From the NCBI RefSeq assembly GCF_010668395.1, contig NZ_WUEY01000003.1, positions 62,001-126,000 on the forward strand: a DNA stretch of 64,000 nt, in the 5' to 3' direction. Made by a program: the position numbers and the translations under genes. The notes under the pieces were generated by a model, which worked only from the letters and a program-made list of their open reading frames with translations, did no database searches and was not told where the DNA came from. Shown piece by piece: positions 15,799 to 24,034 of this stretch. The stretch is from Martinezella lusitana (GTDB taxonomy: Bacteria > Pseudomonadota > Alphaproteobacteria > Rhizobiales > Rhizobiaceae). The first letter of the stretch is position 1; every line of letters begins with the position of its first letter.

Positions 15799-17625
15799 TT
15801 ATTCCACCGTCACCGATTTGGCGAGGTTGCGCGGCTGATCGACGTCCGTGCCCATGAAGACAGCGGTATGATAGGCAAGCAGCTGAATCGGCAACGAAAA
15901 GATGATCGGCGCAATGATCTCGTCGACAACGGGCAAGGTAATCGTCGCCATGGTCGGCAATGTCGAGGCGGCTGCGCCCAATTCGTCGGTGATGAAGATG
16001 ATTCGGCCGCCGCGCGCCGCCACTTCCTGCATGTTGGAAACGGTCTTGTCGAAGAAGCGGTCGTGCGGGGCGATGACGATGACCGGCATGTTTTCATCGA
16101 TCAGCGCGATCGGCCCATGCTTCAATTCGCCGGCCGCATAGCCCTCGGCGTGGATATAGGAGATTTCCTTCAGCTTCAGCGCGCCTTCCATGGCAAGCGG
16201 GAAGCTGGTGCCGCGGCCGAGATAGAGCACATCCTTGAACTTTGAAATCTCGCGCGACAGGCTTTCCATCTGCGGCTGGATGATATTCAGGACATTCGCC
16301 ATGATGCGCGGCATCTCGACGAGATGGCGCACCAGGTCTTCCTCGTCCTTGGCGCTGACGGTGCCGCGGGCAACACCCGCTCCAATCGCCAGAGATGCGA
16401 GAACGGCGAGCTGGCAAGTGAAAGCCTTCGTCGAGGCAACGCCGATTTCGGGACCGGCCAGGATCGGAAACACCGCGTCGGATTCGCGCGCGATGGTCGA
16501 TTCCTTGACGTTGACCACGGCGCCGATCTTCAGGCCGTTGTCCTTGCAGTAGCGCAGCGATGCCAGCGTGTCAGCGGTCTCGCCGGACTGCGAGATGAAC
16601 AGCGCCGCCTGCGACGGCGACAAGGGCATCTCGCGATAGCGGAATTCGGAGGCAACGTCGATTTCCACCGGCAGGCGCGCATAGCGCTCAAACCAGTATT
16701 TCCCCACCAAACCGGCAAGATAGGCCGTGCCACAGGCCGAGATCGCGAGTCCGGAAACGCTGCCGAAGTCGATGGACGAAATGTCCGGGCGTACCCGATG
16801 GCTGGCGAAATCGACGTAGTGGCTGAGCGCATGGGAGATGACCTCCGGCTGCTCGTAGATTTCCTTTTCCATGAAGTGGCGATGGTTGCCCTTGTCGACC
16901 ACATAGGCGGTTGCCTGGGAGATCTGGCGCGGACGGCTCACTTCCTTGCCGTTGAAGTCGAGAATGGTCACGCCGTCATGCGTGACGATGGCGCAATCGC
17001 CATCGACGAGATAGGTGATTTCGTTGGTGAACGGCGCAAGCGCGATGGCATCGGAGCCGAGGAACATCTCGCCCTTTCCGTACCCGACGGCAAGCGGTGG
17101 GCCGGAGCGTGCGGCCATCAGCGTGCCGGGATCGTTCTGGAACATCACGGCCAAGGCATAGGCGCCAGTGACGCGGTTGAGCATCTTCAGCATCGCCGCG
17201 CGCGGATCCAGCCCTTCGCGGACGTAGTTTGCAAGCAGATGCGCCACCACTTCCGTGTCCGTCTGCGAAACGAATACCTTGCCTTCGGCCTTCAGTTCCT
17301 CGCGCAGTTCGGAGAAGTTCTCGATGATGCCGTTATGGACGACGGCAACGCCTTCGACGAAATGCGGATGGGCATTCGTTTCATTCGGAACACCGTGGGT
17401 TGCCCAGCGCGTGTGGGCAATGCCTGTCGTGCCGGGCAGCGGATCCGACTCCAGCCGCTTTTCCAGATTGAACAGCTTTCCTTCGGCGCGACGGCGATCC
17501 ATCACGCCGTCATGGATCGTCGCGACCCCCGCCGAATCATAGCCGCGGTATTCGAGACGCCGCAGCGCATCCACCAGACGATCCGCCACCGGCTTCGTTC
17601 CGACGATCCCAACAATGCCGCACAT
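15799..17625 (-). CDS. glmS: Glutamine-fructose-6-phosphate aminotransferase (isomerizing)
   Basis: 608 residues. Makes glucosamine-6-phosphate from fructose-6-phosphate and glutamine, the entry to peptidoglycan and LPS amino sugars. N-terminal Ntn glutaminase with Cys2 (MCGIVGIVGTKPVADRL) and RWATHG; two SIS sugar-isomerase domains (ISQSGETADTLASLRY, GIASTKAFTCQLAVLASLA-type segment, YLGRGTSFPLAMEGALKLKE); C-terminal DVDQPRNLAKSVTVE. Complete. glmU lies 115 bases upstream on the same strand, so the two steps of UDP-GlcNAc synthesis are probably co-expressed. The 115-base gap is too short for a glmS ribozyme, which is a Firmicutes feature. Confidence 0.97.
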   Translation of the reverse strand: MCGIVGIVGTKPVADRLVDALRRLEYRGYDSAGVATIHDGVMDRRRAEGKLFNLEKRLESDPLPGTTGIAHTRWATHGVPNETNAHPHFVEGVAVVHNGIIENFSELREELKAEGKVFVSQTDTEVVAHLLANYVREGLDPRAAMLKMLNRVTGAYALAVMFQNDPGTLMAARSGPPLAVGYGKGEMFLGSDAIALAPFTNEITYLVDGDCAIVTHDGVTILDFNGKEVSRPRQISQATAYVVDKGNHRHFMEKEIYEQPEVISHALSHYVDFASHRVRPDISSIDFGSVSGLAISACGTAYLAGLVGKYWFERYARLPVEIDVASEFRYREMPLSPSQAALFISQSGETADTLASLRYCKDNGLKIGAVVNVKESTIARESDAVFPILAGPEIGVASTKAFTCQLAVLASLAIGAGVARGTVSAKDEEDLVRHLVEMPRIMANVLNIIQPQMESLSREISKFKDVLYLGRGTSFPLAMEGALKLKEISYIHAEGYAAGELKHGPIALIDENMPVIVIAPHDRFFDKTVSNMQEVAARGGRIIFITDELGAAASTLPTMATITLPVVDEIIAPIIFSLPIQLLAYHTAVFMGTDVDQPRNLAKSVTVE

Positions 17626-17740
17626 ACAATTCTCCGTCTGGCCTCAGATATGAGGGCAAGTCCTAATCATTCCTGCAGTTTTCTCAATTGCCGTGACGGT
17701 CACTTTCGATTTCCGACCGTTACGTCAGTCGCGCAAGGGT

Positions 17741-19102
17741 TTAGTGGCCGCCCTTCTTCGCAGCCTTGATGGCGAGAGCCCTTTCACGGATCACCTTGGC
17801 GCGCTCCGGCTTGATCTCCTGGCGTGCGCGGCCCAAAGCCAGCGCATCGGCGGGAACGTCATCGGTGATGACGCTGCCGGAGGCGATATAGGCGCCATCG
17901 CCAATGCGGATGGGGGCCACCAGCGAGGAATTGGAGCCGATGAAGGCATGGGCGCCGATATGCGTCTCGTGCTTGTTGACGCCATCATAGTTGCAGGTGA
18001 TCGTGCCCGCACCGATATTGCTGCCTGGGCCGATCGTCGCGTCGCCGATATAGGTCAGGTGATTGACCTTGGCGCCCTCGCCGATCTTGCCATTCTTGAC
18101 CTCGCAGAAATTGCCGACCTTCGCATCGCTGGCGAGATCGGCGCCCGGACGCAGCCGCGCAAATGGCCCGACCGTCGCCCCGGCGCCGACATGCGCGCCC
18201 TCGATATGCGAGAAGGCATGGATGACCGCGCCTCCCTCGATCACCGCGCCGGGGCCGAAGACGACGTTCGGTTCGATCAGCGCATCCTGGCCGATCACGG
18301 TGTCATAGGCCAGGAACACGGTCTCCGGCGCGATCATGGTCACGCCCGACAGCATCAGCTCATGCCGGCGGCGCTCCTGCCAGAGGCGCTCGATGAAGGC
18401 GAGTTCGGCGCGGTTGTTGCAGCCGGTCATTTCGACTTCCGGCGCATCGACGGCTACCGCACGGCCGCCCAGCGAACGGGCGATCTCGACGAGATCGGTG
18501 AGATAGTATTCGCCCTTGGCGTTGCTGTTGCCGATGCGATCGAGAAGATCCAGCGCCTTGCGGCCGTTGATCGCCATCAGGCCGCTGTTGCACCAGGTTA
18601 TCGCCAGCTCGGCATCGGTCGCGTCCTTCGCCTCGCGGATGGCGATCAGCTCTCCGTCCTTGACCAGCAGCCGGCCATAGGCATTCGGATTGTCGGTATG
18701 AAAGCCGATGACGACGACGTCATTGCCGTCGGCCAGCCCCTGGCGGGCAGCCCGAAGCGGCGCATCGGTCAGCAGAGGCACGTCTCCATAGGCAACGATG
18801 ATATCGTCATAGCCTCGCGCAATCGCCTCGCGCGCTGCCAAGACAGCGTGGCCGGTCCCCAGGCGCTCCTTCTGCAGGTAGGACTCGACGGCAATGCCGC
18901 CGATTGCCGCTGCCGCACTGACATCATCCGCGTTGCGCCCGACGACCAGAGCCGCGGCCGAGATATCGGTCTTGGCGATCGCCTCCATGACATGCGCGAT
19001 CATCGGCCGGCCGGCGATCGGATGCAGGACCTTCGACACAGACGACTTCATGCGGGTACTGTCGCCGGCGGCGAGGATGATGGCGAGGCAGGTACGTTCC
19101 AT
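17741..19102 (-). CDS. glmU: Bifunctional UDP-GlcNAc pyrophosphorylase/GlcN-1-P acetyltransferase
   Basis: 453 residues, typical of rhizobial GlmU. The N-terminal nucleotidyltransferase domain has [18 protein letters not shown] and the GTGHAVL segment; the C-terminal left-handed beta-helix carries hexapeptide repeats ([40 protein letters not shown]) with the acetyl-CoA and catalytic-site motifs. Acts after GlmM to make UDP-GlcNAc. Upstream of glmS in the same direction. A GntR-type regulator ends 101 bases before its start, but no functional link is evident. Confidence 0.96.
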   Translation of the reverse strand: MERTCLAIILAAGDSTRMKSSVSKVLHPIAGRPMIAHVMEAIAKTDISAAALVVGRNADDVSAAAAIGGIAVESYLQKERLGTGHAVLAAREAIARGYDDIIVAYGDVPLLTDAPLRAARQGLADGNDVVVIGFHTDNPNAYGRLLVKDGELIAIREAKDATDAELAITWCNSGLMAINGRKALDLLDRIGNSNAKGEYYLTDLVEIARSLGGRAVAVDAPEVEMTGCNNRAELAFIERLWQERRRHELMLSGVTMIAPETVFLAYDTVIGQDALIEPNVVFGPGAVIEGGAVIHAFSHIEGAHVGAGATVGPFARLRPGADLASDAKVGNFCEVKNGKIGEGAKVNHLTYIGDATIGPGSNIGAGTITCNYDGVNKHETHIGAHAFIGSNSSLVAPIRIGDGAYIASGSVITDDVPADALALGRARQEIKPERAKVIRERALAIKAAKKGGH

Positions 19103-19203
19103 TTCAAGCTCCGAGAAATACGGTCAGGCGCCGCCCGTGACCGGCGCAATCCCCTCATAGCAACAAGTCGAACTATGAACCACGGCGAAATTAGAGATAA
19201 GCG

Positions 19204-19974
19204 TCAGGCATCTGCAAGGGCCGCAAAAGCTTCCAGCACATGTTGACGGCCATCGATGATGACAAATTCCATGGCCTTGTGCGCCGCCAAGCCGTCATGC
19301 GCGGCAATCGCATCGACGATCGCCATATGCGTGTCCGCGATATTGCTGAAGCCGTTGCTTGCCGGCGGGGCGCTCATGCGAAACATGCCGACGAGCGCGG
19401 CCTCGATAAGCCCGCCGAGCGACCGCATGAATGGGTTTTGCGATGCCTCGGTGATGGCAAGATGGAAATGCAGATCCGCGATGGCAAGACTATCCGACGT
19501 ATGATGCGACGCGGACATGGAAGCCGCCAGTCGCTTCAGCAGATCAATGTCCTCGCGACTGGCGCGCTCTGCGACAAGGCTGGCTGCAAAGGGCTCGAAC
19601 GCCATGCGTATGTCATAAAGGTGGAGGAGAAACTCCCTGTTGACCCCGCTTTCGAAGTGCCAGTTGAGCACTTCGTTATCGAACATGTTCCAGTGGATCT
19701 TTTCGGTGACGCGCGTCCCGACCCGCGCCCGCGGCACGACCAGCCCTTTGGCGGCCAAAGTCTTCATGCTTTCACGCAGAACGGTGCGGGATACCTTGAA
19801 GCGTTGCAACAGTTCGCTGTCGCCCGGAAGAATGCTGCCAATCGGAAATATGCCCGATACGATCGCCTTGCCTAGCTCATCGACGACCTGAGCATGGCTC
19901 GTGCGTGGCTTTCCCTCGGATTTTCTGGTCTCAAGCAATCGGCCACGCAAGCACTCCGTCCTTCCCTCAGACAT
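19204..19974 (-). CDS. GntR-family (FadR/FCD) transcriptional regulator
   Basis: 256 residues. Winged helix at residues about 28-95 (VVDELGKAIVSGIFPIGSIL, LLQRFKVSRTVLRESMKTLA, VVPRARVGTRV), then an FCD all-helical effector domain with acidic/His metal-site residues (YDIRMAFEPFAASL, DLHFHLAITEASQNPFM, DTHMAIVDAIAAHD). FCD regulators of this layout respond to sugar acids, keto acids or related catabolites. Immediately upstream (20085-20279, same strand) is a degenerate fragment of an ABC sugar permease, which suggests the regulator once controlled a sugar-uptake operon now lost. Start uncertain within a few codons. Confidence 0.85.
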   Translation of the reverse strand: MSEGRTECLRGRLLETRKSEGKPRTSHAQVVDELGKAIVSGIFPIGSILPGDSELLQRFKVSRTVLRESMKTLAAKGLVVPRARVGTRVTEKIHWNMFDNEVLNWHFESGVNREFLLHLYDIRMAFEPFAASLVAERASREDIDLLKRLAASMSASHHTSDSLAIADLHFHLAITEASQNPFMRSLGGLIEAALVGMFRMSAPPASNGFSNIADTHMAIVDAIAAHDGLAAHKAMEFVIIDGRQHVLEAFAALADA

Positions 19975-20084
19975 ATCGTCCGTTCAAACGGGAAATCGGC
20001 AGAGGGCTCTTCTGCATCAGAATAAACGCAAACAGCGATAAGCCGATCAATATCTTCGCTCACCAGCTGGAAAGCTCCACCGAC

Positions 20085-20279
20085 GGTGATGTAGGTCTGA
20101 ATCAAGCCCTGTATGAAAATTCCGATGAGCGCTCCTCCGACGAACCCCGCTCCTCCCATCAGCAGTGTTCCGCCCAAAACCAAAGCAGCAGTCGCATCGA
20201 GTTCGATAGCGGCCGTGGCAAGCGATTATCCGGTAAATATATAGATCGAAAAAACGATTCCGGATAGACCGGCGACATC
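20085..20279 (-). pseudogene. Remnant of an ABC sugar-transporter permease (YjfF/RbsC type)
   Basis: Read on the minus strand from 20279: DVAGLSGIVFSIYIFTG, then a TAA stop (20226-20228) where the family usually has an aromatic residue, then SLATAAIELDATAALVLGG, TLLMGGAGFVGGALIGIF and IQGLIQTYIT. This is the conserved late transmembrane region of BPD_transp_2 sugar permeases of the YjfF/YtfT type. Homology vanishes on both sides: after TYIT the frame continues into unrelated sequence (VGGAFQLVSEDID), and upstream of DVAG nothing family-like remains. So this is a truncated, nonsense-interrupted relic. It borders the GntR regulator gene. Confidence 0.7.
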
Positions 20280-20344
20280 CCACAAAAGCTGTCTCACCTG
20301 CCCTCAGTCAGAAAAGTCATATAGTAATATTTTTAATTCATCAT

Positions 20345-21196
20345 TTAGCCTTTCAGGATGCACGCATCCTGAAGGAAATATTGAAGATGCTTGTGCGCTT
20401 GGACGTTTCCGTGTTCCGCGGCTTTCCGATACCAAAACAACGCCTGACACATGTCCTTTTCGACCCCAACGCCATCGGCATACGCATTCGCAAGATTCAC
20501 TTCAGCGTGCGGATCACCCTGCTCTGCTGCCTTCCGGTACCAATCCACCGCGCAAGAAGCATCCTTTGGTCTTCCCAGGCCCTGAGCGCATATTATGCCA
20601 AGACCATTTTGCCCTCCTGGGTCACCTTGGTCTGCAGATTTTTGAAACAGAATTGCTGCTTTCGAATAATCTTTGCCTCCATCCTCTGAAATATAGATGC
20701 CGCCCAAATTGGATTGAGCAGCGGGGCTACCAGCGTCGGATGCCTTTTGAAGCCAAGCAATAGCAAGGTTTATGTCACGAGGAACACCAAGCCCGAATCG
20801 GTACATATTGCTCAAATTAACTTCCGCGCGGACGTTGCCTTGTTCCGCCGCTTTGCGATACCACTCAATGGCTTGCACATCATCTTTGGCAATACCCCGA
20901 CCAACATCGTACATAGCCCCCAATGCGTTTTGCGCGTCAGACAAGCCTTGCTCTGCCGCCTTCCGATACCAATTCTGGGCCGTATCGAAGTTTTGCGCCA
21001 CACCATGCCCGGTTTCATAGAGAAGCCCCAAACCAAACTCAGCTTGAGTATCTCCATTTTCAGCCAGGGGTTGCCAATATTTCAGTGCGCGCTCGTAGTC
21101 TCCGGCGTTGTATCTATCCTGACCTTCGTCGGCGTGCGCAGTTGCCGCAAATAAAGTCAGAACCATTGATATTACGACTACATATCTGACGCACAT
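20345..21196 (-). CDS. Exported Sel1-repeat protein
   Basis: 283 residues. Signal peptide (VVVISMVLTLFAATAHA, cleavage near AHA-DE), a TPR-like opening unit, then six 36-residue Sel1 repeats with the regular AxxxLGxxYxxGxGVxxDxxxAxxWYRKAAEQG pattern, for example AQNALGAMYDVGRGIAKDD and AEVNLANAYADGVGVEKD. Repeat 4 (AQSNLGGIYISEDGGKDY) is shorter and divergent. Sel1 proteins are periplasmic or extracellular adaptor scaffolds; rhizobial examples include ExoR-like regulators, but this one lacks features identifying it as ExoR. Base composition looks less GC-rich than the flanking core genes, and it sits between a permease relic and an IS200 element, suggesting an acquired or plastic patch. Confidence 0.85.
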   Translation of the reverse strand: MCVRYVVVISMVLTLFAATAHADEGQDRYNAGDYERALKYWQPLAENGDTQAEFGLGLLYETGHGVAQNFDTAQNWYRKAAEQGLSDAQNALGAMYDVGRGIAKDDVQAIEWYRKAAEQGNVRAEVNLSNMYRFGLGVPRDINLAIAWLQKASDAGSPAAQSNLGGIYISEDGGKDYSKAAILFQKSADQGDPGGQNGLGIICAQGLGRPKDASCAVDWYRKAAEQGDPHAEVNLANAYADGVGVEKDMCQALFWYRKAAEHGNVQAHKHLQYFLQDACILKG

Positions 21197-21321
21197 GGCG
21201 ATACCCAGCTTTATATGTGAGTTAGAGATTACCGTAGCAGCGTACTCATTCTTTCACGCGTTTTCACCTTTTAATTGATCTGCCCCACTGGGCAGACCAA
21301 CTTGGTGACGCATAAGTCATG

Positions 21322-21342
21322 ACCTCCACCAAAGGTGGAGGT
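21322..21342. repeat. Subterminal hairpin of the IS200 element, left copy
   Basis: ACCTCCACC-AAA-GGTGGAGGT, perfect 9-bp stem with 3-base loop; matches the hairpin at 21903-21921 except for the loop. Confidence 0.7.
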
Positions 21343-21386
21343 TTGAAACGCTGCGCTTGAACCACTAGAAGTGGTTTTGTTAGTGC

Positions 21387-21821
21387 TTAGTAGCTACGAT
21401 TAAAGAGGTCGGCAAAGTCGGAAGCTTTGTCGGCCTTTTCTTGGTTCCGGATATATTGTCTGACGACCTGCTCATTATAGCCCGTCGTCGACACGAAATA
21501 CCCACGTGCCCAAAAGTGATACCCTTTGTAGCGGCGCTTACGCGCGTACTTGTTGGCAATGTAAAGAGCCGTCTTGCCCTTCAAAAATCCAACTATATGC
21601 GCGACCGAGTATTTCGGCGGGATCGATATCAACATGTGGACATGATCGGGCATCAAATGACCCTCTTCGATCTGGCAGCCCTTTTGCTGAGCCAGACGAC
21701 GTAAGAGTTCACCCAACTCTCGACGCACATCCCCGTAGAGTCTTTTCGTTCGGTATTTGCTGCCAAAAACAACGTGATATTTGCAGTCCCACGTCGCATG
21801 CGAGAGCGATTGCTCATCCAT
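21387..21821 (-). CDS. tnpA: IS200-type transposase TnpA (Y1 HUH nuclease)
   Basis: 144 residues. The HUH motif is HVHM in EEGHLMPDHVHMLISIP; the candidate catalytic Tyr lies in VVRQYIRNQEKAD near the C-terminus; CKYHVVFGSKYR and KGKTALYIANK are typical of the family. It should cut and join single-stranded ends by a 5'-phosphotyrosine intermediate. The frame is open to 21863, but AAGGAGG (21827-21833) sits 5 bases before ATG 21821, giving MDEQSLSHATWDCKYHVVF. Length is normal and no frameshift is seen, so it may be active. Confidence 0.92.
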   Translation of the reverse strand: MDEQSLSHATWDCKYHVVFGSKYRTKRLYGDVRRELGELLRRLAQQKGCQIEEGHLMPDHVHMLISIPPKYSVAHIVGFLKGKTALYIANKYARKRRYKGYHFWARGYFVSTTGYNEQVVRQYIRNQEKADKASDFADLFNRSY

Positions 21822-21902
21822 ATAACCTCCTTGTTTGAAGTCTGGGCCACGCCAGCGGTTCAAGCAGGAGGTCTCTCAACTACCGTGTAAAACTCGTCCA
21901 GT

Positions 21903-21921
21903 CCTCCACCGTAGGTGGAGG
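21903..21921. repeat. Subterminal hairpin of the IS200 element, right copy
   Basis: CCTCCACC-GTA-GGTGGAGG, perfect 8-bp stem; partner of the hairpin at 21322-21342 on the other side of tnpA. Confidence 0.7.
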
Positions 21922-21936
21922 TTTATTCTTGATATA

Positions 21937-21963
21937 GAAAAAGGGGCGCCGTGGGCGCCCCTT
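21937..21963 (-). terminator. Terminator of the BMP/ABC transporter operon
   Basis: Minus-strand stem AAGGGGCGCC/GGCGCCCCTT with tight loop, followed by TTTTCTATATC, 26 bases after the stop of the binding-protein gene. The IS200 element ends about 10 bases beyond it. Confidence 0.88.
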
Positions 21964-21988
21964 GTCTACCTCAGTCTATTCGGATGCC

Positions 21989-23065
21989 TTACTTCGAGGC
22001 CGGCAGCTTGTCGTCGACGCCTTCGATGTAGAAGTTCATGCCGAGCAGCGTGCCGTCGTCGGCCTTTTCGCCAGCCTTCAGCCAGGGCGTGCCGTCCTGC
22101 TTGTTGATCGGGCCGGTGAAGGGTGCGAGTTCACCGGACTTGATCTTGGCTTCGGTCTCTTCAGCCATTTTCTTCACGTCGTCAGGCATGTTGGTGTAAT
22201 CGGCCATCTTCAGGATGCCATCCTTCAGGCCGTCCCAGCTCTGCTCGGACTTCCAGGTGCCGTCGAGCAGCGCATGCACGCGCTTGGAGTAGTAGTTGCC
22301 CCAGGTGTCGACGATTGCCGTCAGCTGCGCCTTCGGTCCAGCCTTGATCATGTCGGAAGCCTGGCCGAACGCATGGATGCCGCGCTCCTCAGCCACCTGC
22401 ATCGGTGCGGTCGTGTCGGTGTGCTGCGTCAGCACATCGACGCCCTGATCGACCATGGCCTTGGCGGCGTCGGCTTCCTTGCCTGGGTCGAACCAGGTGT
22501 TCACCCAGACGACCTTGAGCTTGAAGCTCGGGTCGATCGAACGGGCGCCCTGTTCGAAGGCGTTGATGCCCATGACAACTTCCGGAATCGGGAAGGATGC
22601 AATGTAGGCGGCACCGTGGTTCTTCGACGTCTTGGCGGCGATCTGGCCCAGGATGTAACGGCCTTCATAGAAGCGCGAATTGTAGGTCGCGAGATTCGGG
22701 CCGCTCTTGAAGCCGGTCGCATGCTCGAACTTCACCTTCGGGAATTTCTCGGCAACCTTGACGGTCGCGTCCATGAAGCCGAACGAGGTGGAGAAGATCA
22801 GCGAGCAGCCGGAGCGGGCGAGACGCTCGATGGCGCGCTCGGCATCCGGGCCTTCCGGCACGTTTTCGAGATAAGGCGTCTCGATCTTGTTGCCGAATTC
22901 CTTCTGGATCTGCTGGCGGCCGAGATCGTGTGCCTGCGAATAGCCGCCGTCCGTGTGCGAGCCGACATAAACGAAGCAGACCTTGGTCGGTGCCGCTTCG
23001 GCTGCAGCGGCGAAACCAACGATGGCAGCGGCTGTCGTGGCGAGTGCAAGTGCTAGTTTCTTCAT
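21989..23065 (-). CDS. BMP-family ABC transporter substrate-binding protein
   Basis: 358 residues. Signal peptide MKKLALALATTAAAIVGFAAAAEA, then a PnrA/BMP-type periplasmic domain: VCFVYVGSHTDGGYSQAHD, GCSLIFSTSFGFMDATVKVA, FYEGRYILGQIAAK, WVNTWFDPGKEADAAKAMVD, VDVLTQHTDTT. BMP proteins of this group bind nucleosides or purine-related ligands; the ligand is inferred. Last gene of a four-gene transporter unit (ATPase, two permeases, binding protein), 48 bases after the second permease, followed by a strong terminator. Confidence 0.93.
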   Translation of the reverse strand: MKKLALALATTAAAIVGFAAAAEAAPTKVCFVYVGSHTDGGYSQAHDLGRQQIQKEFGNKIETPYLENVPEGPDAERAIERLARSGCSLIFSTSFGFMDATVKVAEKFPKVKFEHATGFKSGPNLATYNSRFYEGRYILGQIAAKTSKNHGAAYIASFPIPEVVMGINAFEQGARSIDPSFKLKVVWVNTWFDPGKEADAAKAMVDQGVDVLTQHTDTTAPMQVAEERGIHAFGQASDMIKAGPKAQLTAIVDTWGNYYSKRVHALLDGTWKSEQSWDGLKDGILKMADYTNMPDDVKKMAEETEAKIKSGELAPFTGPINKQDGTPWLKAGEKADDGTLLGMNFYIEGVDDKLPASK

Positions 23066-23113
23066 GGTTACCCCTGTTGGTTTGACACTATGAAATCCGT
23101 CCGGTTCTTGTTC

Positions 23114-24034
23114 TTAACGCTCCGGAACGAAGGCCTTGCCGAGCGACGCTGGCGTGTTGATCAAGGTCGCGCGGCGATTTTGAGAGATGATGACGAGAAC
23201 CACAATAGTCGATGCATAGGGCAGCATCGACAGGAACTGCGAGGGAATGCCGATACCTAATCCCTGCGCGTGAAACTGCAGGATCGTCACGGCGCCGAAG
23301 AGATAGCCGCCGGCCATGACGCGCATCGGCCGCCAGGATGCGAAGACCACCAACGCCAGCGTCACCCAGCCGCGGCCGGCAGACATGTTCTCCACCCATT
23401 GCGGCGTGTAGACGAGCGACAATTGCGCGCCGGCGAGCCCAGCGCAGGCGCCGCCGAACATGACGGCGAGATAGCGCGTGCGGATGACGTCGATGCCCAA
23501 TGCGTGGGCCGAGCCATGGCTGTCACCCACGGCGCGCAGCTTAAGGCCCGCGCGGCTGCGGAAGAGGAACCAGTTGACCCCGATGAGCAGCGCGATCGAG
23601 AGATAGAACGTCAAGTCCTGCTTGAAAAGAACCGACCCGATCAGCGGAATATCCGACAGAAACGGGAAGACGATCTCGTGCAGCTGCACGCCCGGCACGC
23701 TGACATAGCCCTCGCCGATCATGCCGGACAAGCCGAGGCCGAGGATGGTCAGCGCCAGGCCCGTGGCGACCTGGTTCGTGACCAGCGTCAGGGTGAGGAA
23801 CCCGAACAGCAGCGAAAACAACGCGCCCGCAATGATGCCCGTCACCAGGCCGACATAGGGCGACCCGCTTATCTGCGCCCCGACGAAAGCGGCGACAGCG
23901 CCAATGATCATCATGCCTTCGACGCCGAGATTGAGCACGCCGGAGCGCTCCACCACCAGCTCGCCGAGGCCGGCGATGACGAGCGGGGTCGATGCCGTGA
24001 TGATGGTGAGGAGGACTGCTTCAAAGACGCTCAT
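23114..24034 (-). CDS. ABC transporter permease (BMP/nucleoside type), second subunit
   Basis: 306 residues, highly hydrophobic with about eight to nine membrane segments. BPD_transp_2 (RbsC-like) signature: ITASTPLVIAGLGELVVERS, GVLNLGVEGMMIIGAVAAFV, NQVATGLALTILGLGLSGMI and GLKLRAVGDSHGSAHALGID, the coupling-helix EAA-like loop. Pairs with the upstream permease to form the channel. Its ATG overlaps the preceding permease stop by 4 bases. Confidence 0.92.
   Translation of the reverse strand: MSVFEAVLLTIITASTPLVIAGLGELVVERSGVLNLGVEGMMIIGAVAAFVGAQISGSPYVGLVTGIIAGALFSLLFGFLTLTLVTNQVATGLALTILGLGLSGMIGEGYVSVPGVQLHEIVFPFLSDIPLIGSVLFKQDLTFYLSIALLIGVNWFLFRSRAGLKLRAVGDSHGSAHALGIDVIRTRYLAVMFGGACAGLAGAQLSLVYTPQWVENMSAGRGWVTLALVVFASWRPMRVMAGGYLFGAVTILQFHAQGLGIGIPSQFLSMLPYASTIVVLVIISQNRRATLINTPASLGKAFVPER

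Larger units (their letters stand above)
21318..21930 (-). mobile_element. IS200/IS605-family insertion sequence (tnpA only)
   Basis: A single-gene IS200-type element: a Y1 HUH transposase gene flanked on each side by a similar short palindrome (21322-21342 and 21903-21921, both CCTCCACC-NNN-GGTGGAGG), as expected for subterminal hairpins recognised by TnpA. No tnpB is present. No terminal inverted repeats or target duplication are expected for this family, so the exact ends are estimated. It lies between the Sel1 gene and the terminator of the BMP transporter operon and interrupts no recognisable gene. Confidence 0.75.

Noticed and set aside
17626..17740. glmS ribozyme
   Set aside because: Only 115 bases lie before glmS and nothing resembles the ribozyme core; it is known from Firmicutes.
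16324..19246. Long plus-strand frames opposite glmS and glmU
   Set aside because: Composition typical of codon-bias shadows; glmS and glmU are intact.
21903..21921. Short palindromes around 21.3 and 21.9 kb as a CRISPR remnant
   Set aside because: Only two copies, 560 bases apart, flanking an IS200 transposase gene; they are the element's subterminal hairpins.
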